From the NCBI GenBank assembly GCA_016702705.1, contig JADJDM010000006.1, positions 1 to 64,000 of the forward strand: a stretch of DNA of 64,000 nt. The letters are read 5' to 3'. Positions 19,425 to 29,763 of the stretch are shown one piece after another. Source of the DNA: Bacteroidota bacterium. GTDB taxonomy: Bacteria > Bacteroidota > Bacteroidia > B-17B0 > Aurantibacillaceae. Below the pieces are notes generated by a model that saw nothing but the letters and a program-made list of their open reading frames with translations, made no database searches and was not told where the DNA came from. A program made the translations under genes and the position numbers. Position 1 is the stretch's first letter, and each line of letters opens with the position of its first letter.

Positions 19425-20477
19425 ATGAAAAGAATATTATATATCGGTTTAATTTTATTTACTGTGTCTTTTAGTTTAGAATTAAAAGCGCAGTCTGTTA
19501 CTTACCGAGTAACAAAAAACGACCCTTTCGATATTAAAAACTTAACGATTGCAATCGACCCATTGTTTTTTGATGCAAACGGAGAAAATGGTTTTGCTTT
19601 TGGTTGGGGAGCACGTGCAAACTACTTCATGGGAAAAACACTGGATTTCAACTTTGATATGAGAAGTGGATTTGGTACTACAGGTTACGATATCGATAAC
19701 AAAAATACACGTAACTATTTTTGTATGGAAGGAAGTTTAGGCCTTACGTTATCACACAAAGTACGTAGCAGAAATGTTCCAATTATTTTAAGTAGTTCAT
19801 CATACACTTCGGGTGGTTATACTTACACAACAACCTACTCTATCAGAGGTGGTGTTCCTGCAGATGTAAGAAAAGTAATTTCTTTCCGAGCTGGTGCCTA
19901 CCAACTTACTAATTCTATAAATTTAAACAAAGTGTTTAATGATAGTTTATTGATGTTTGAAAATAAAGAAACTGGTAAAAAATTCTCATTAAAAGAGGCT
20001 GGTAAAAATGGAAATGATACTATTTCATTATCAGGAAGTGATGGCTATGGAGGATTTGCTTCTACTGCAATTTTTGCAGGGTTTAATTTTAAAACAATCC
20101 GTCAGTTAATTGTTGATGTAGATGGATGGGGAGTTCGTTCAAACATGGCTTATTCAGATTTTTATATTGATGCAATTTTCTCTCCTGTTGTAGCTTTAAA
20201 AAATTACGAAACTTCTACTACTGGAACCATTAAAAACACTTACAAATACGATGTTAAATATGAAGGTGGCAAACGTGCAATTGGCTGGAGATTTGGTTAT
20301 GTATTGCGTAAACCAAAAGATCAAGGATTTAGTTTTAAATGGGAATTAGGTCAACGCCCTGGCTTTAAAGCTGCTGGTAAAGAAGGCCAATCTATTAATA
20401 TGAGAAATTGGTACACAATGATTACTTACGGATTGTACATACCACTTAAAGTAAAACCTATCGCAACAGCAGAATAA
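19425..20477 (+). CDS. Hypothetical outer-membrane protein
   Basis: 350 residues with a signal peptide (MKRILYIGLILFTVSFSLEL to KAQSV). It contains alternating aromatic strands (GFAFGWGARANYFMGKTLDF, NYFCMEGSLGLTLSHKV, RAIGWRFGYVLRKP), suggesting a beta barrel. The family was not recognised. A strong terminator follows. Confidence 0.65.
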   Translation: MKRILYIGLILFTVSFSLELKAQSVTYRVTKNDPFDIKNLTIAIDPLFFDANGENGFAFGWGARANYFMGKTLDFNFDMRSGFGTTGYDIDNKNTRNYFCMEGSLGLTLSHKVRSRNVPIILSSSSYTSGGYTYTTTYSIRGGVPADVRKVISFRAGAYQLTNSINLNKVFNDSLLMFENKETGKKFSLKEAGKNGNDTISLSGSDGYGGFASTAIFAGFNFKTIRQLIVDVDGWGVRSNMAYSDFYIDAIFSPVVALKNYETSTTGTIKNTYKYDVKYEGGKRAIGWRFGYVLRKPKDQGFSFKWELGQRPGFKAAGKEGQSINMRNWYTMITYGLYIPLKVKPIATAE

Positions 20478-20495
20478 TTAAACACTAATTCAGAG

Positions 20496-20526
20496 AAAAA
20501 AAGAGCAACAATTGTTGCTCTTTTTT
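20496..20526 (+). terminator. Rho-independent terminator
   Basis: A perfect inverted repeat, AAAAAGAGCAAC / GTTGCTCTTTTT, followed by T, directly after the gene ending at 20477. Confidence 0.85.
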
Positions 20527-20569
20527 GATTATATCTAGTTGAAAGTATAATTTGTAACTTAGCCGAACT

Positions 20570-21664
20570 ATGAAGCTACACGAAATAATTTCAGCAATAG
20601 AAACATTTGCCCCACCTGCCTATCAAGAAAGTTATGATAACTCAGGTTTATTAATTGGGAACAAAAACAATAAAGTAACGGGCGCTTTACTTACACTGGA
20701 TGTTACCGAAGAAATTATTGATGAGGCAATTTCAAAAAAATGCGATTTAATTATTGCACATCATCCAATTATTTTTTCAGGTATCAAAAGATTAAACGGA
20801 AATAACTACGTTGAACGTGTTATTATTAAAGCCATTCAAAACAATATTGCTATTTACGCTTGCCATACAAATATTGATAATGTTACCAATGGTGTAAACA
20901 AAAAAATAGCTGATAAATTAGGTTTAATAAACACTAAAATCTTACAACCTAAATCACAATTACTAAAAAAACTAGTAACATTTGTTCCAACTGAAAATGC
21001 TGAAACAGTTAGACAAGCTTTGTTTAACAGCGGGGCAGGTAATATTGGAAATTACAGCGAGTGTAGTTTTAATGTTAGCGGAACAGGAACTTTTAAAGGA
21101 AACGACAATTCAAATCCTGTTATTGGAACAAAAAACCAAGTAGAAAAAGTAAACGAGCAACGTATTGAGGTTATTTTTGAAGCTTACCAGCAAAACCCAA
21201 TTACTGATGCGTTAAAAACAGCTCATCCTTATGAAGAGGTTGCTTATTACATTTCGAGCTTGGATAATACATATCAAGAAGTTGGTTCGGGATTAATTGG
21301 TGAGTTAAAAGAACCAATGGAAATTGATTCCTTTTTTAGCTTAATTAAGTTCAATTTTAAGGTTCCAACCATTAAACATACTGCCAAAGTTAAAAAACAG
21401 ATAAAAACCGTTGCTTTATGTGGCGGAGCGGGTAATTTTTTGCTAAAAGACGCCATTAGGCAAAATGCCGACCTATTTTTAAGTGCCGATTTCACCTATC
21501 ACAAGTTCTTTGATGCTGAAAATAAGATAGTTATATGCGATATTGGGCATTATGAAACCGAGCAATTTACCCCCGAAATATTTTATGAGGTTATTAGCAA
21601 AAAATTTCCTACATTTGCCCTCCATTTATCAAACGTTAATACTAATCCGATAAATTATTTTTAA
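20570..21664 (+). CDS. Nif3-like dinuclear metal center protein (YbgI/YqfO family)
   Basis: 364 residues, the long form with an inserted middle domain. Metal-site motifs are seen: DNSGLLIG near residue 24, IAHHPIIFSG near 64, ACHTNIDN near 103, and the C-terminal CGGAGNFLLKDA and CDIGHYETE motifs. The inserted domain (~130-245) includes the Nif3 PII-like segment TAHPYEEVAYYI. Family members bind two metals and are sometimes labelled GTP cyclohydrolase I type 2, but their cellular role is not settled. The zinc-ribbon gene starts four bases downstream; this pair is common in Bacteroidota. Confidence 0.93.
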   Translation: MKLHEIISAIETFAPPAYQESYDNSGLLIGNKNNKVTGALLTLDVTEEIIDEAISKKCDLIIAHHPIIFSGIKRLNGNNYVERVIIKAIQNNIAIYACHTNIDNVTNGVNKKIADKLGLINTKILQPKSQLLKKLVTFVPTENAETVRQALFNSGAGNIGNYSECSFNVSGTGTFKGNDNSNPVIGTKNQVEKVNEQRIEVIFEAYQQNPITDALKTAHPYEEVAYYISSLDNTYQEVGSGLIGELKEPMEIDSFFSLIKFNFKVPTIKHTAKVKKQIKTVALCGGAGNFLLKDAIRQNADLFLSADFTYHKFFDAENKIVICDIGHYETEQFTPEIFYEVISKKFPTFALHLSNVNTNPINYF

Positions 21665-21667
21665 AAC

Positions 21668-22435
21668 ATGGCAAAGGCGACAATTAAAGAAAAAGTTGAC
21701 ACATCGGTAGAAGAAAAATTAAAAGCATTATTCGAGTTACAATTAATCGACAGCAAAATCGATAAATTACGTATCATTCGTGGTGAATTACCTCTTGAAG
21801 TGCAAGATCTTGAAGATGTAGTTGCCGGTTTAGAAACTCGTTTCGAGAACTACTCAGCTGAATCTAAAGACTTAGAACAACAAGTTATTGAAAAGCAAAA
21901 TGCTATCAAAGATCACAAAGCAAACATTAAAAAATACGAAGCTCAATTAGGTAAAGTAAAAAATAACCGTGAGTACGATGCAATTACTAAGGAAATCGAA
22001 TTTCAAAATTTAGAAATCCAATTGTGCGAAAAACGTACTAAAGAATACAAAGCAATTATTTTTGCTAAAGAAGATTTTTTATCAAAAGCTGAAGAAGATT
22101 TAAAAGATAAAAAGAAAGATCTTAAAGTAAAGAAATCTGAATTAGATGAAATCATCGAAGAAACTCAAAAAGAAGAGGAAGATTTAATGATTCAATCTGA
22201 AAAACGTGGTAAAGAAATTGAAGCGCGTTTAATTAATGCTTACCGTCGTATCAGAAGCAATTCAAGAAACGGATTAGCAGTTGTGCCAATTGAGCGTGAT
22301 GCTTGTGGTGGATGTTTCAATAAAATCCCGCCTCAACGTCAATTAGATATTAAAACTCATAAGAAAATTATTGTATGCGAACATTGCGGACGTGTGTTGG
22401 TAGATCCAAACATTATCCCAACTGAAGAAGCATAA
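21668..22435 (+). CDS. Zinc-ribbon coiled-coil protein (CdsZ / zf-RING_7 family)
   Basis: 255 residues. Residues ~15-190 form a long charged coiled coil (heptads of L/I with E/K). The C terminus carries a four-cysteine zinc ribbon, CGGCFNKIPPQ ... CEHCGRVLVDP. Such proteins are proposed nucleic-acid-associated factors. It is cotranscribed with the Nif3-like gene and followed by a shared terminator. Confidence 0.92.
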   Translation: MAKATIKEKVDTSVEEKLKALFELQLIDSKIDKLRIIRGELPLEVQDLEDVVAGLETRFENYSAESKDLEQQVIEKQNAIKDHKANIKKYEAQLGKVKNNREYDAITKEIEFQNLEIQLCEKRTKEYKAIIFAKEDFLSKAEEDLKDKKKDLKVKKSELDEIIEETQKEEEDLMIQSEKRGKEIEARLINAYRRIRSNSRNGLAVVPIERDACGGCFNKIPPQRQLDIKTHKKIIVCEHCGRVLVDPNIIPTEEA

Positions 22436-22452
22436 TATTGTTTATTTTTTTC

Positions 22453-22483
22453 AAAAGGCTGTCTATAAAGGACAGCCTTTTTA
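22453..22483. terminator. Bidirectional terminator between zinc-ribbon gene and xdhB
   Basis: AAAAGGCTGTC pairs with GACAGCCTTTT across the loop TATAAAG, with A-rich and T-rich flanks, between two convergent genes. Confidence 0.82.
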
Positions 22484-22508
22484 GTTTCTAAAAGTGGCAC
22501 CAACACTT

Positions 22509-24815
22509 TTATTTAACCCTTTTCTTCAACTCCTCTATACTCAACAAAATCATTTCGTTTGTTGCAGGTAACTTAAACTGTGGTTCATGTTGATGATTAG
22601 CTACTGCGGAAATTGCATCCTTAATCGCCAACCAAGTTGCAAAGGCATGCATAAATGGTGGTTCACCCACTGCTTTGCTTTTACGTATTGCATTTGGGTT
22701 TGGAATTCCTGTCATCAACTCTACTCTAAAATCTTTTGGAATATCTTGTACAGAAGGGATTTTGTAAGTATCAGGAGAATGGTTTAACATGTGTCCTTTG
22801 TCGTTCCATTTTATTTCTTCGGTTGTACACCAGCCTAAACCTTGTACATAAGCGCCTTCCACTTGCCCCTTATCTAAACCTGAGTTAATTGAATCACCTA
22901 CATCATGCAAAATATCTGTTCTAAGATTATGAACAAAACCGGTAAGCGTGTCAACCATTACTTCACTTACACACATTCCAAACGAATAATAATTAAATGG
23001 TTTTCCCCAGCCTGTTGCTTTATCCCAACCAATGTTTGGCGTTTTATAAAAACCAGAAGCACTTAAACTGATTTGATTTAAATAACAAACCATCATTGCT
23101 TCATCAAAAGCTATTTTTCTATCCGGATTTTTAGAATCAAAAATTACATCATTTTCAATTACAATGTTTTCTTGCAAAGAAGGTTTTTCGTTATTTGATT
23201 TACTGAATTCTTTAGCAAATAATTCCTTTATGCGTTCCTTAATTATATCAATTGCATTTTTAACTGCCATTCCATTTAAATCAGTACCAGCAGAAGCCGC
23301 AGTAGCAGAAGTATTTGGAACTTTTGAAGTATTAGTAGCATTTACCTTAATCTTTGATAAACTAACACCTAATTCAGCAGCAGCTATTTGAGAAATTTTC
23401 GTATTTAACCCCTGCCCCATTTCGGTGCCGCCGTGATTTACTAATACTGTTCCGTCTTTATAAATATTTACCAAAGCACCTGCTTGATTCAAAAACGAAG
23501 TAGTAAATGAAATTCCAAATTTTACAGGAGTAATCGCTAATCCTTTTTTATAAAATTCATTCTTCGCATTGTATTCATTTATTTCTTTTCTTCTTTTAGT
23601 GTAATCCGAAGAATCCATTAATTTATCATACAAAACATGAAGTCTGTTTAATTCAACTTCTTGTCCGTAATGAGTGATATTATCTTTATCTGTTCCGTAA
23701 AAATTAAGTTTACGAATTTCAGCTGCATCTTTTTTTAATTTTCGAGCAATTCTATCAATAATGGTTTCCATGCCTGCAATACCCTGCGGGCCGCCAAATC
23801 CACGGTATGCAGTATTGGATACACGATTGGTTTTGTATGCTCTACCTGTAACATGCATATTAGGAATGTAATAACTATTATCCGCATGCAACATAGCGCG
23901 TTCTAAAATCGCAAAACTCAAATCGGTTGCATAACCAGCATCTGTATTTTGTACAACTTTAATTGCTTCTATTTTTCCTGAATCATCAAAACCAACTTCA
24001 TAATTAATTAAGTATGGATGACGCTTACCTGTCATAATTTGATCATCATCTCTAAACAAACGAATTTTAACTGGACGCTTTGTTGCATTTGCTAATAATG
24101 CTGACCATGCAGCCGTCCAATTACCTTGTGTTTCCTTGCCTCCAAAAGCCCCACCCATACGGCGTGTTTCAACAACAATTTCATTTTTACCAATACCTAA
24201 CACTTCCGCAATGATTGCCTGCGTTTCGGAGGGATGTTGAGTAGAACTGTATGCAGTAATTTCTTGATGCTCACCTGGAACACAAATACAAGCTTGGGTT
24301 TCTAAATACCAATGTTCCTGTGCGCCTGTTTCTAATTCTCCTTTTAAAGTATGCTTAGCTGTTTTTAATGCGGCTTCTGCATCTCCCCTCTTCATAGTAC
24401 GCTCTGGACCTAATAAATTATTTTTTGCAATGGAAGTTTTTAAATCTAAAATTGCTTCTAAAACTTCGTATTCAATTTCGACAAGCTTTTCTGCTGCAAT
24501 AGCAATAGCTTCGGTTTCAGCTGCAATTAAAACAATGGCTTGTCCAACACACTCCACTTTATCAATTGCTAAACATGGCTCGTCATGAATAACTGGTCCC
24601 ATTTGGTTTGCACCTGGGATATCTTTATAAGTCAATACTGCATATACTCCACTTAATTTTTTTGCTGCTTCTAAATTGATTGATTTAATTTTTGCGTGTG
24701 CATGTTTGCTATAAACAACACGTCCAACAAGTAATTGGGAATTAACTAATATATCATCAATGTAAACCGATTCTCCGGAAACATGTTTTATTGCGCTATC
24801 GTGAGGGATGTTCAT
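22509..24815 (-). CDS. xdhB: Xanthine dehydrogenase molybdopterin-binding subunit
   Basis: 768 residues, normal for the bacterial large subunit. It has the a/b hammerhead domain (~15-115), then molybdopterin-binding domains with RRMGGAFGGKE, YRGFGGPQG, HGGTEMGQGLNTK and the catalytic-glutamate region SKAVGEPPFMHAF near residue 725. With XdhA it oxidises hypoxanthine and xanthine to urate in the cytoplasm. It is the last gene of the xdhC-xdhA-xdhB cluster. Confidence 0.96.
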   Translation of the reverse strand: MNIPHDSAIKHVSGESVYIDDILVNSQLLVGRVVYSKHAHAKIKSINLEAAKKLSGVYAVLTYKDIPGANQMGPVIHDEPCLAIDKVECVGQAIVLIAAETEAIAIAAEKLVEIEYEVLEAILDLKTSIAKNNLLGPERTMKRGDAEAALKTAKHTLKGELETGAQEHWYLETQACICVPGEHQEITAYSSTQHPSETQAIIAEVLGIGKNEIVVETRRMGGAFGGKETQGNWTAAWSALLANATKRPVKIRLFRDDDQIMTGKRHPYLINYEVGFDDSGKIEAIKVVQNTDAGYATDLSFAILERAMLHADNSYYIPNMHVTGRAYKTNRVSNTAYRGFGGPQGIAGMETIIDRIARKLKKDAAEIRKLNFYGTDKDNITHYGQEVELNRLHVLYDKLMDSSDYTKRRKEINEYNAKNEFYKKGLAITPVKFGISFTTSFLNQAGALVNIYKDGTVLVNHGGTEMGQGLNTKISQIAAAELGVSLSKIKVNATNTSKVPNTSATAASAGTDLNGMAVKNAIDIIKERIKELFAKEFSKSNNEKPSLQENIVIENDVIFDSKNPDRKIAFDEAMMVCYLNQISLSASGFYKTPNIGWDKATGWGKPFNYYSFGMCVSEVMVDTLTGFVHNLRTDILHDVGDSINSGLDKGQVEGAYVQGLGWCTTEEIKWNDKGHMLNHSPDTYKIPSVQDIPKDFRVELMTGIPNPNAIRKSKAVGEPPFMHAFATWLAIKDAISAVANHQHEPQFKLPATNEMILLSIEELKKRVK

Positions 24816-24863
24816 TTTAGATTTATGATTTTAGATGTCAGATTTAAAATTTGAATTGATAGA

Positions 24864-26314
24864 TTAAGCTTGCATGATATATTTGGTATCATTCCAAAAT
24901 TTCAATAATAAATTTTTTGCAACTGTTGTTCTAAACTCAGTTCCTGAACGGGCATCTGATAAAGGTGTGAAAGCCGTTCCAATCAAATCCATTGCTTTCT
25001 CAATATTTTCTCTGTTCAATCGCTGCCCATTAAAAACACTTCTGCTTCGGTTGCACATTTTGTTATGGCCGCCATTCCACCAAAAGCAAGAGTAATTGCT
25101 GTTACTTTATTTTTTTCAAGTGTAACGCTAAAACCAGCGCTAACAGTTGAGATATCTAAATCTTTACGTTTTGATACTTTATAAAATTTAACCTGTGTGT
25201 TTACACTTGGCTTATTAATGATTACGGAGGTAATAATTTCATTTGGCTTACGCTCTGTTTGACGATAACCCAATAAAAATTTATTCATCTTTACAATTCG
25301 ATCGCCGTCTTTGCTTTGTAATTTAAGTTCAGTATCATAAGCCATTAAGGTTGGTAAAGTGTCTCCAATTGGCGAACCAGAACCTAAATTACCACCAAAT
25401 GTTGCTAATGTTCTAATTTGACGAGAACCAAACACCGCAAGTGTTTCGTACAATGCAGGAAGTTCTGATTTTGATATTTTCTTTACTTCTTCTAAACTCA
25501 TTCCTGCACCAAACTTTATTACATAATCAGTTATTATGCACTTTTTTAATTCTTCGATATTTGACAAATCGATGATTTCTCCTAATACCTCATGTCGCTT
25601 TGTAACACGCAATGCTACATCTGTTGCCCCGCTTAGCAACACCGAATTTTGCATTTTCTCACGTAATTCAAATGCTTCTGCTTTTGTTTTAGGTTGAAAA
25701 TATTTTTGTTTTTTATCAATTTCAATTGACTTGCTTTCACTTTTTATTTGATGCAATAAATCAATAATTTGTTTTTCATTTTCATCAAAATGGTCTTTAC
25801 CATCATAAACACAGGCTTTTGCAGCAGCTTCTACAATTGATTTGTAGCCAGTGCATCTGCATAAGTTACCCGTTAATGCATCATCAATACTTTCTTGAGT
25901 AGGTTTATTTTCGTTTTTGTATAATGAAAACATCGACATAATAATTCCCGGAGTACAATAACCACATTGACTTCCATTGCAATCAACCATTTCTTGTTGA
26001 ACCGGATGTAGGATTTCCTGATTGCCTTTTTTGTGTTTTAAATTCTCTACAGTTACCAATTGTTTGCCGTGAATCATAGGTAAAAACACCAAACAAGAAT
26101 CCATTGCTTTGTAGGTAATTTTATTGTCGGAGTTTAATTCACCAATTACAACAGTACATGCCCCACAGTCACCTTCGGCACAGCCTTCTTTCACACCTTT
26201 ATGTTCGGCACTCTTACGAAGAAAATTAAGAACAGTGGTGGTTGGACCGAATACTTCATCAAAAAGAAGTGTTTGAATTTTATCATCTAAAACAAAAGAA
26301 ATAGTTTGTTGCAT
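24864..26314 (-). CDS. xdhA: Xanthine dehydrogenase small subunit, FeS and FAD (one-base frameshift)
   Basis: About 483 residues after restoring one missing base near 25026-25036 (a short T or G run on the coding strand). The first part (to 25016) ends at EAEVFLMG; the second frame continues with QRLNRENIEKAMDLIG and the family ending FTPLSDARSGTEFR and NLLLKFW. Two 2Fe-2S motifs are seen: CAEGDCGACTVV and CGYCTPGIIMSM...CRCTGY. An FAD-binding domain follows (TFGGNLGSGSPIGDTLPTL). It passes electrons from the molybdenum subunit XdhB to NAD+. The break is probably an assembly error because both sides are conserved. Confidence 0.9.
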
Positions 26315-26385
26315 ACAATAGTTTTAAATATCGTTTAGGTAAATTTAATAAAAAAAATGTATGATTTGTTATTGAAACCGAATAG

Positions 26386-27162
26386 TTATTTCACCTTATT
26401 CACAGCCTCAGCATTACGAACATCAATCAATTTCCCCAATATACTAATTGCAATTTCTTGAGGTGTAATTGCCTTAATATCCAACCCAATTGGCATATCT
26501 ATTCCTGCAATTTCTGAAGCCTCTAAAATATTGGAAGCTATTAAATTCTTTTTTGCAATTTCCACTTTTCGCTCGCTGCCAATCATACCAATGTATTGAT
26601 GCGGTTTTTTAGAAGTAAGTGCTAATATTTCTCTGTCATATTGATGATCGTGAGTTAGAATAACAACAAAGGTCGCAGTATCAAAAACAAGTTTCTCTAT
26701 TGCTGTTGCGTGATGCTCTTTTACAATTGTACAATCGTCTACATTAAAATCATCAAATGCATCGTATCGGTCATCAATTAAAGTGGCGCTAAAATCAAGG
26801 TCGCAAGCAAATTTTGCTAATGCTTTACCAATATGACCTGCGCCAAAAATATACAGCTTCTTTTTATTCATGATAGGTTCAATATAAAGTTCAACCGTGC
26901 CGCCGCAACACATAGCAAGATCTTTCACTAAATTATGTTCAACTACTTTAGAAGAATTATTTTTAATAGCCTCCAATGCCTGTTCAATTACCAATTTCTC
27001 TAAGGCCCCACCTCCAATGGTTCCAGCAATTGTTCCGTTTTGATAAACAATCATTTTTGAACCTGTTTTGCGCGGAGCTGAGCCTTTGGTATTGATAATA
27101 GTACAAAGTGCAGCCTTGGTGTCGCTGTTTTCGATTTGTAGTATTTTTTGGTACAGACTCAA
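26386..27162 (-). CDS. xdhC: XdhC family molybdenum cofactor insertion protein
   Basis: About 258 residues from a TTG at 27162 (reading LSLYQKILQ). The frame also extends to another TTG at 27231, but that part is low-complexity and repeats ACCCGAAACAA, and no ATG is present, so the start is uncertain. It has the N-terminal XdhC_CoxI motif TKGSAPRKTGSKM and TIGGGALE, the CCGGTVELYIEP motif, and a Rossmann domain IFGAGHIGKALA with TLIDDR and VILTHDHQYD. The protein sulfurates and inserts molybdopterin into xanthine dehydrogenase. It lies upstream of xdhA on the same strand. Confidence 0.88.
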   Translation of the reverse strand: MSLYQKILQIENSDTKAALCTIINTKGSAPRKTGSKMIVYQNGTIAGTIGGGALEKLVIEQALEAIKNNSSKVVEHNLVKDLAMCCGGTVELYIEPIMNKKKLYIFGAGHIGKALAKFACDLDFSATLIDDRYDAFDDFNVDDCTIVKEHHATAIEKLVFDTATFVVILTHDHQYDREILALTSKKPHQYIGMIGSERKVEIAKKNLIASNILEASEIAGIDMPIGLDIKAITPQEIAISILGKLIDVRNAEAVNKVK

Positions 27163-27258
27163 GAGATTTATTGTTTCGGGTTTGTTGTTTCGGGTTGCGA
27201 GTTTATTCAAAAGTAAAACAAAATAAACCAATTAACTATTGAGCAAATTAACTCAAAT

Positions 27259-28584
27259 CTAAATCTTTTCCCCTTCCCACTTCGCTACAACAGCAGATGC
27301 TACCGCGTTACCAATTACGTTTGTTGCAGAACGACCCATATCTAATAATTGGTCAACTGCTAATAAAAGCAACATGCCTTCAACTGGAATTTTAAACATA
27401 GCAAGCATACCTGCAATTACAACAAAAGATGCGCGTGGCACACCTGCAACACCTTTTGAGGTAAGTAATAATATCAACATCATTTTAATTTGGTCAGCAA
27501 ATGAAATGTCCATTCCATAAGCTTGTGCAATAAACATAGTTGCAAAAGTCATGTACATAATAGAGCCGTCAAGGTTAAACGAGTAACCCAAAGGCAAAAC
27601 AAAACTCGTTACTTTTTTAGATACTCCAAACTTCTCTAATGCCTCAATTGTTTTTGGCATTGCCGCTTCTGAACTAGCAGTACTAAATGCAAGTAAAAGA
27701 GGCTCTTTAATTAGACCTAATAATTTGTAGAATTTTATTTTTAATACTGTACAAATTAAGAACAATACAACAAACACAAAGAACAACAATCCACCAAAGA
27801 AACAAGCAATGAGATACACGTATCCTGAGAGTACATCCAAGCCCTGCGTTATTACAACTGCTGTAATTGCTCCAAATACACCAACAGGTGCAAACTTCAT
27901 TACATAATTAGTTACCTTAAACATGATATGCGAAAGGGCATCCAACAAATTAACCAATGAATCAGCCTTGCTTCCAACAGCTGCTGCTGCAATACCAAAA
28001 AACAAGGCGAAAATTACAATTGGTAATACCTCATTGTTTGCCATTGCTTCAATAATACTTTGCGGAATTACATGGTTAACAAAATTCTTTGCAGTTTGTG
28101 AAGCTACTTTAACTCCAGTATCTGCACCTGCTTCAGGTAATTCGAGATGCATGGTTTTACCTGGCTCAAATACATTCACAATAACTAAACCTAAACTTAA
28201 TGCAATTAATGTGGCGCATGTAAAATAGATGAGTGTCTTCCCGCCTATTCGTCCAACTACTTTGAAATCGCCTACTTTGGCTACACCAACCACTAATACT
28301 GCAAATACAAGCGGGGCAATTATCATTTTAATAAGACGAAGAAAAATATCACTCAACAAAGAAAAATTAGAAGCTATATCCTTTTTAGCATTCTTTTCTT
28401 GTTTATCATAAACAGCTTTAACAATAGACTCATGTTTTTTGTTTCCGTTGCATTGCTGAAGGGCAGTTTCTTTTGCCGCGGCGTATGCTGTTGACTTATT
28501 ATTATTAATAGTGGCACCTAATACGATACCCAAAATCATTGCAATAACAATTGATATAATTAATCCGTTCTTAGAAAAGTTCAT
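27259..28584 (-). CDS. Dicarboxylate/amino acid:cation symporter (DAACS family)
   Basis: 441 residues with about eight membrane segments and two re-entrant hairpins. Family motifs are seen: [14 protein letters not shown] (serine-rich hairpin), [20 protein letters not shown] (DGSxxY), and [17 protein letters not shown], with [13 protein letters not shown] near the C terminus. It imports glutamate, aspartate or C4-dicarboxylates with Na+ or H+; which one cannot be told. An unusual ~40-residue charged insertion lies between the first and second helices (residues ~30-75). Its start region overlaps the 3' end of aroC by 14 bases. Confidence 0.94.
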   Translation of the reverse strand: MNFSKNGLIISIVIAMILGIVLGATINNNKSTAYAAAKETALQQCNGNKKHESIVKAVYDKQEKNAKKDIASNFSLLSDIFLRLIKMIIAPLVFAVLVVGVAKVGDFKVVGRIGGKTLIYFTCATLIALSLGLVIVNVFEPGKTMHLELPEAGADTGVKVASQTAKNFVNHVIPQSIIEAMANNEVLPIVIFALFFGIAAAAVGSKADSLVNLLDALSHIMFKVTNYVMKFAPVGVFGAITAVVITQGLDVLSGYVYLIACFFGGLLFFVFVVLFLICTVLKIKFYKLLGLIKEPLLLAFSTASSEAAMPKTIEALEKFGVSKKVTSFVLPLGYSFNLDGSIMYMTFATMFIAQAYGMDISFADQIKMMLILLLTSKGVAGVPRASFVVIAGMLAMFKIPVEGMLLLLAVDQLLDMGRSATNVIGNAVASAVVAKWEGEKI

Positions 28585-29662
28585 TTAATCTAGTAGTTTT
28601 ATTTCTTAAAATATGATCAAGCAACACGATTGCTGCCATGCTTTCAACAATTGGAACTGCACGGGGCAATACGCAAGGATCATGGCGGCCTTTGCCTTGA
28701 ATAGTTGCTGCATCTCCTGCACTATCAATAGTGGCTTGTTCTTGCATAATGGTTGCAACCGGTTTAAAAGCAATGTTACAATAGATATCCATTCCATTAC
28801 TAATGCCACCTTGTATTCCGCCTGAGTTATTGGTACTTGTAATTACTTTCCCATCCTTGGTCTCAAACAAATCATTTAGCTCAGAACCCTTTTTATGAAC
28901 TGAATCAAAACCTGCCCCGTATTCAAAACCCTTAACAGCATTAATACTTAACATTGCTTTTCCCAAATCGGCGTGTAGTTTATCAAATACTGGTTCGCCT
29001 ATACCTGCATGCAAACCTTTACAAACACAAGTAATGATTCCACCAACTGTATCACCTGCTTTACGTGTTTCTTCAATAAAAGAAATCATTGCTTCTGCAG
29101 TTTCCGCATCGGGGCAGCGGACAATGTTTGAATCGGCTTTACTTAAATCTAATTCACTGTAATGTTTCTGTAGTTTAATATTAGCTACCTGCGAAACGTA
29201 AGCATGAATTTGAATTCCTGCTTTTTTTAAAATTTGTTTTGCAATTGCTCCTGCTACAACTCTACAAACTGTTTCGCGCGCTGAGGAACGCCCGCCGCCA
29301 CGATGGTCGCGCATACCATACTTAGTATCATACGCATAGTCAGCATGCGAAGGGCGATATACATCGGTGTTATGTGTATAATCTTTTGATTTTTGGTCTT
29401 CGTTACGAATAATAAAACCTATTGGAGTCCCCGTAGTTTTTCCTTCAAAAATTCCCGAAAGAAATTCAACTTCATCTTCCTCTTTACGTTGCGTTACAAT
29501 ATGAGATTGTCCTGGTTTGCGACGTTGCAATTCTGATTTAATAAAATCAAAATCAATTACTAATCCGGCGGGGCAGCCATCAATAATTCCACCCAAAGCT
29601 AGTCCGTGACTTTCGCCAAAAGTGGTAAGCTTAAATAAGGTTCCAAAAGTGTTCCCTGCCAT
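28571..29662 (-). CDS. aroC: Chorismate synthase
   Basis: 363 residues from the ATG at 29662 ([10 protein letters not shown]). The frame runs further upstream, but family proteins begin here and a promoter-like box lies just ahead. Motifs: GESHG (residues ~16-20), the FMN-binding [15 protein letters not shown] near 125, and the C-terminal [18 protein letters not shown]. It converts EPSP to chorismate, the last shared step of aromatic amino-acid synthesis. It has no other shikimate genes beside it. Four CGGGGCA heptamers fall in this one gene. Confidence 0.97.
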   Translation of the reverse strand: MAGNTFGTLFKLTTFGESHGLALGGIIDGCPAGLVIDFDFIKSELQRRKPGQSHIVTQRKEEDEVEFLSGIFEGKTTGTPIGFIIRNEDQKSKDYTHNTDVYRPSHADYAYDTKYGMRDHRGGGRSSARETVCRVVAGAIAKQILKKAGIQIHAYVSQVANIKLQKHYSELDLSKADSNIVRCPDAETAEAMISFIEETRKAGDTVGGIITCVCKGLHAGIGEPVFDKLHADLGKAMLSINAVKGFEYGAGFDSVHKKGSELNDLFETKDGKVITSTNNSGGIQGGISNGMDIYCNIAFKPVATIMQEQATIDSAGDAATIQGKGRHDPCVLPRAVPIVESMAAIVLLDHILRNKTTRLNELF

Positions 29663-29668
29663 AAGTAA

Positions 29669-29676
29669 CAAAGATA
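29669..29676 (-). promoter_or_regulatory. Promoter -7-like box for aroC
   Basis: On the minus strand it reads TATCTTTG, ending six bases before the aroC ATG. If used, the transcript would start at or very near the start codon. Confidence 0.4.
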
Positions 29677-29763
29677 AGAAAGAGTTTAAGTTAAGAAAAG
29701 AAAAATTACAATGAATTATCTTATAAATCAATATGATTTTATTGATTTATTCAATTTAAAAGG

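Noticed and set aside
20496..20526. Perfect palindrome as a regulator binding site
   Set aside because: It directly follows a stop codon and is flanked by A and T runs, so a terminator explains it.
29663..29731. Upstream extension of chorismate synthase
   Set aside because: The family begins at MAGNTFG, and a promoter-like box lies between the two starts.
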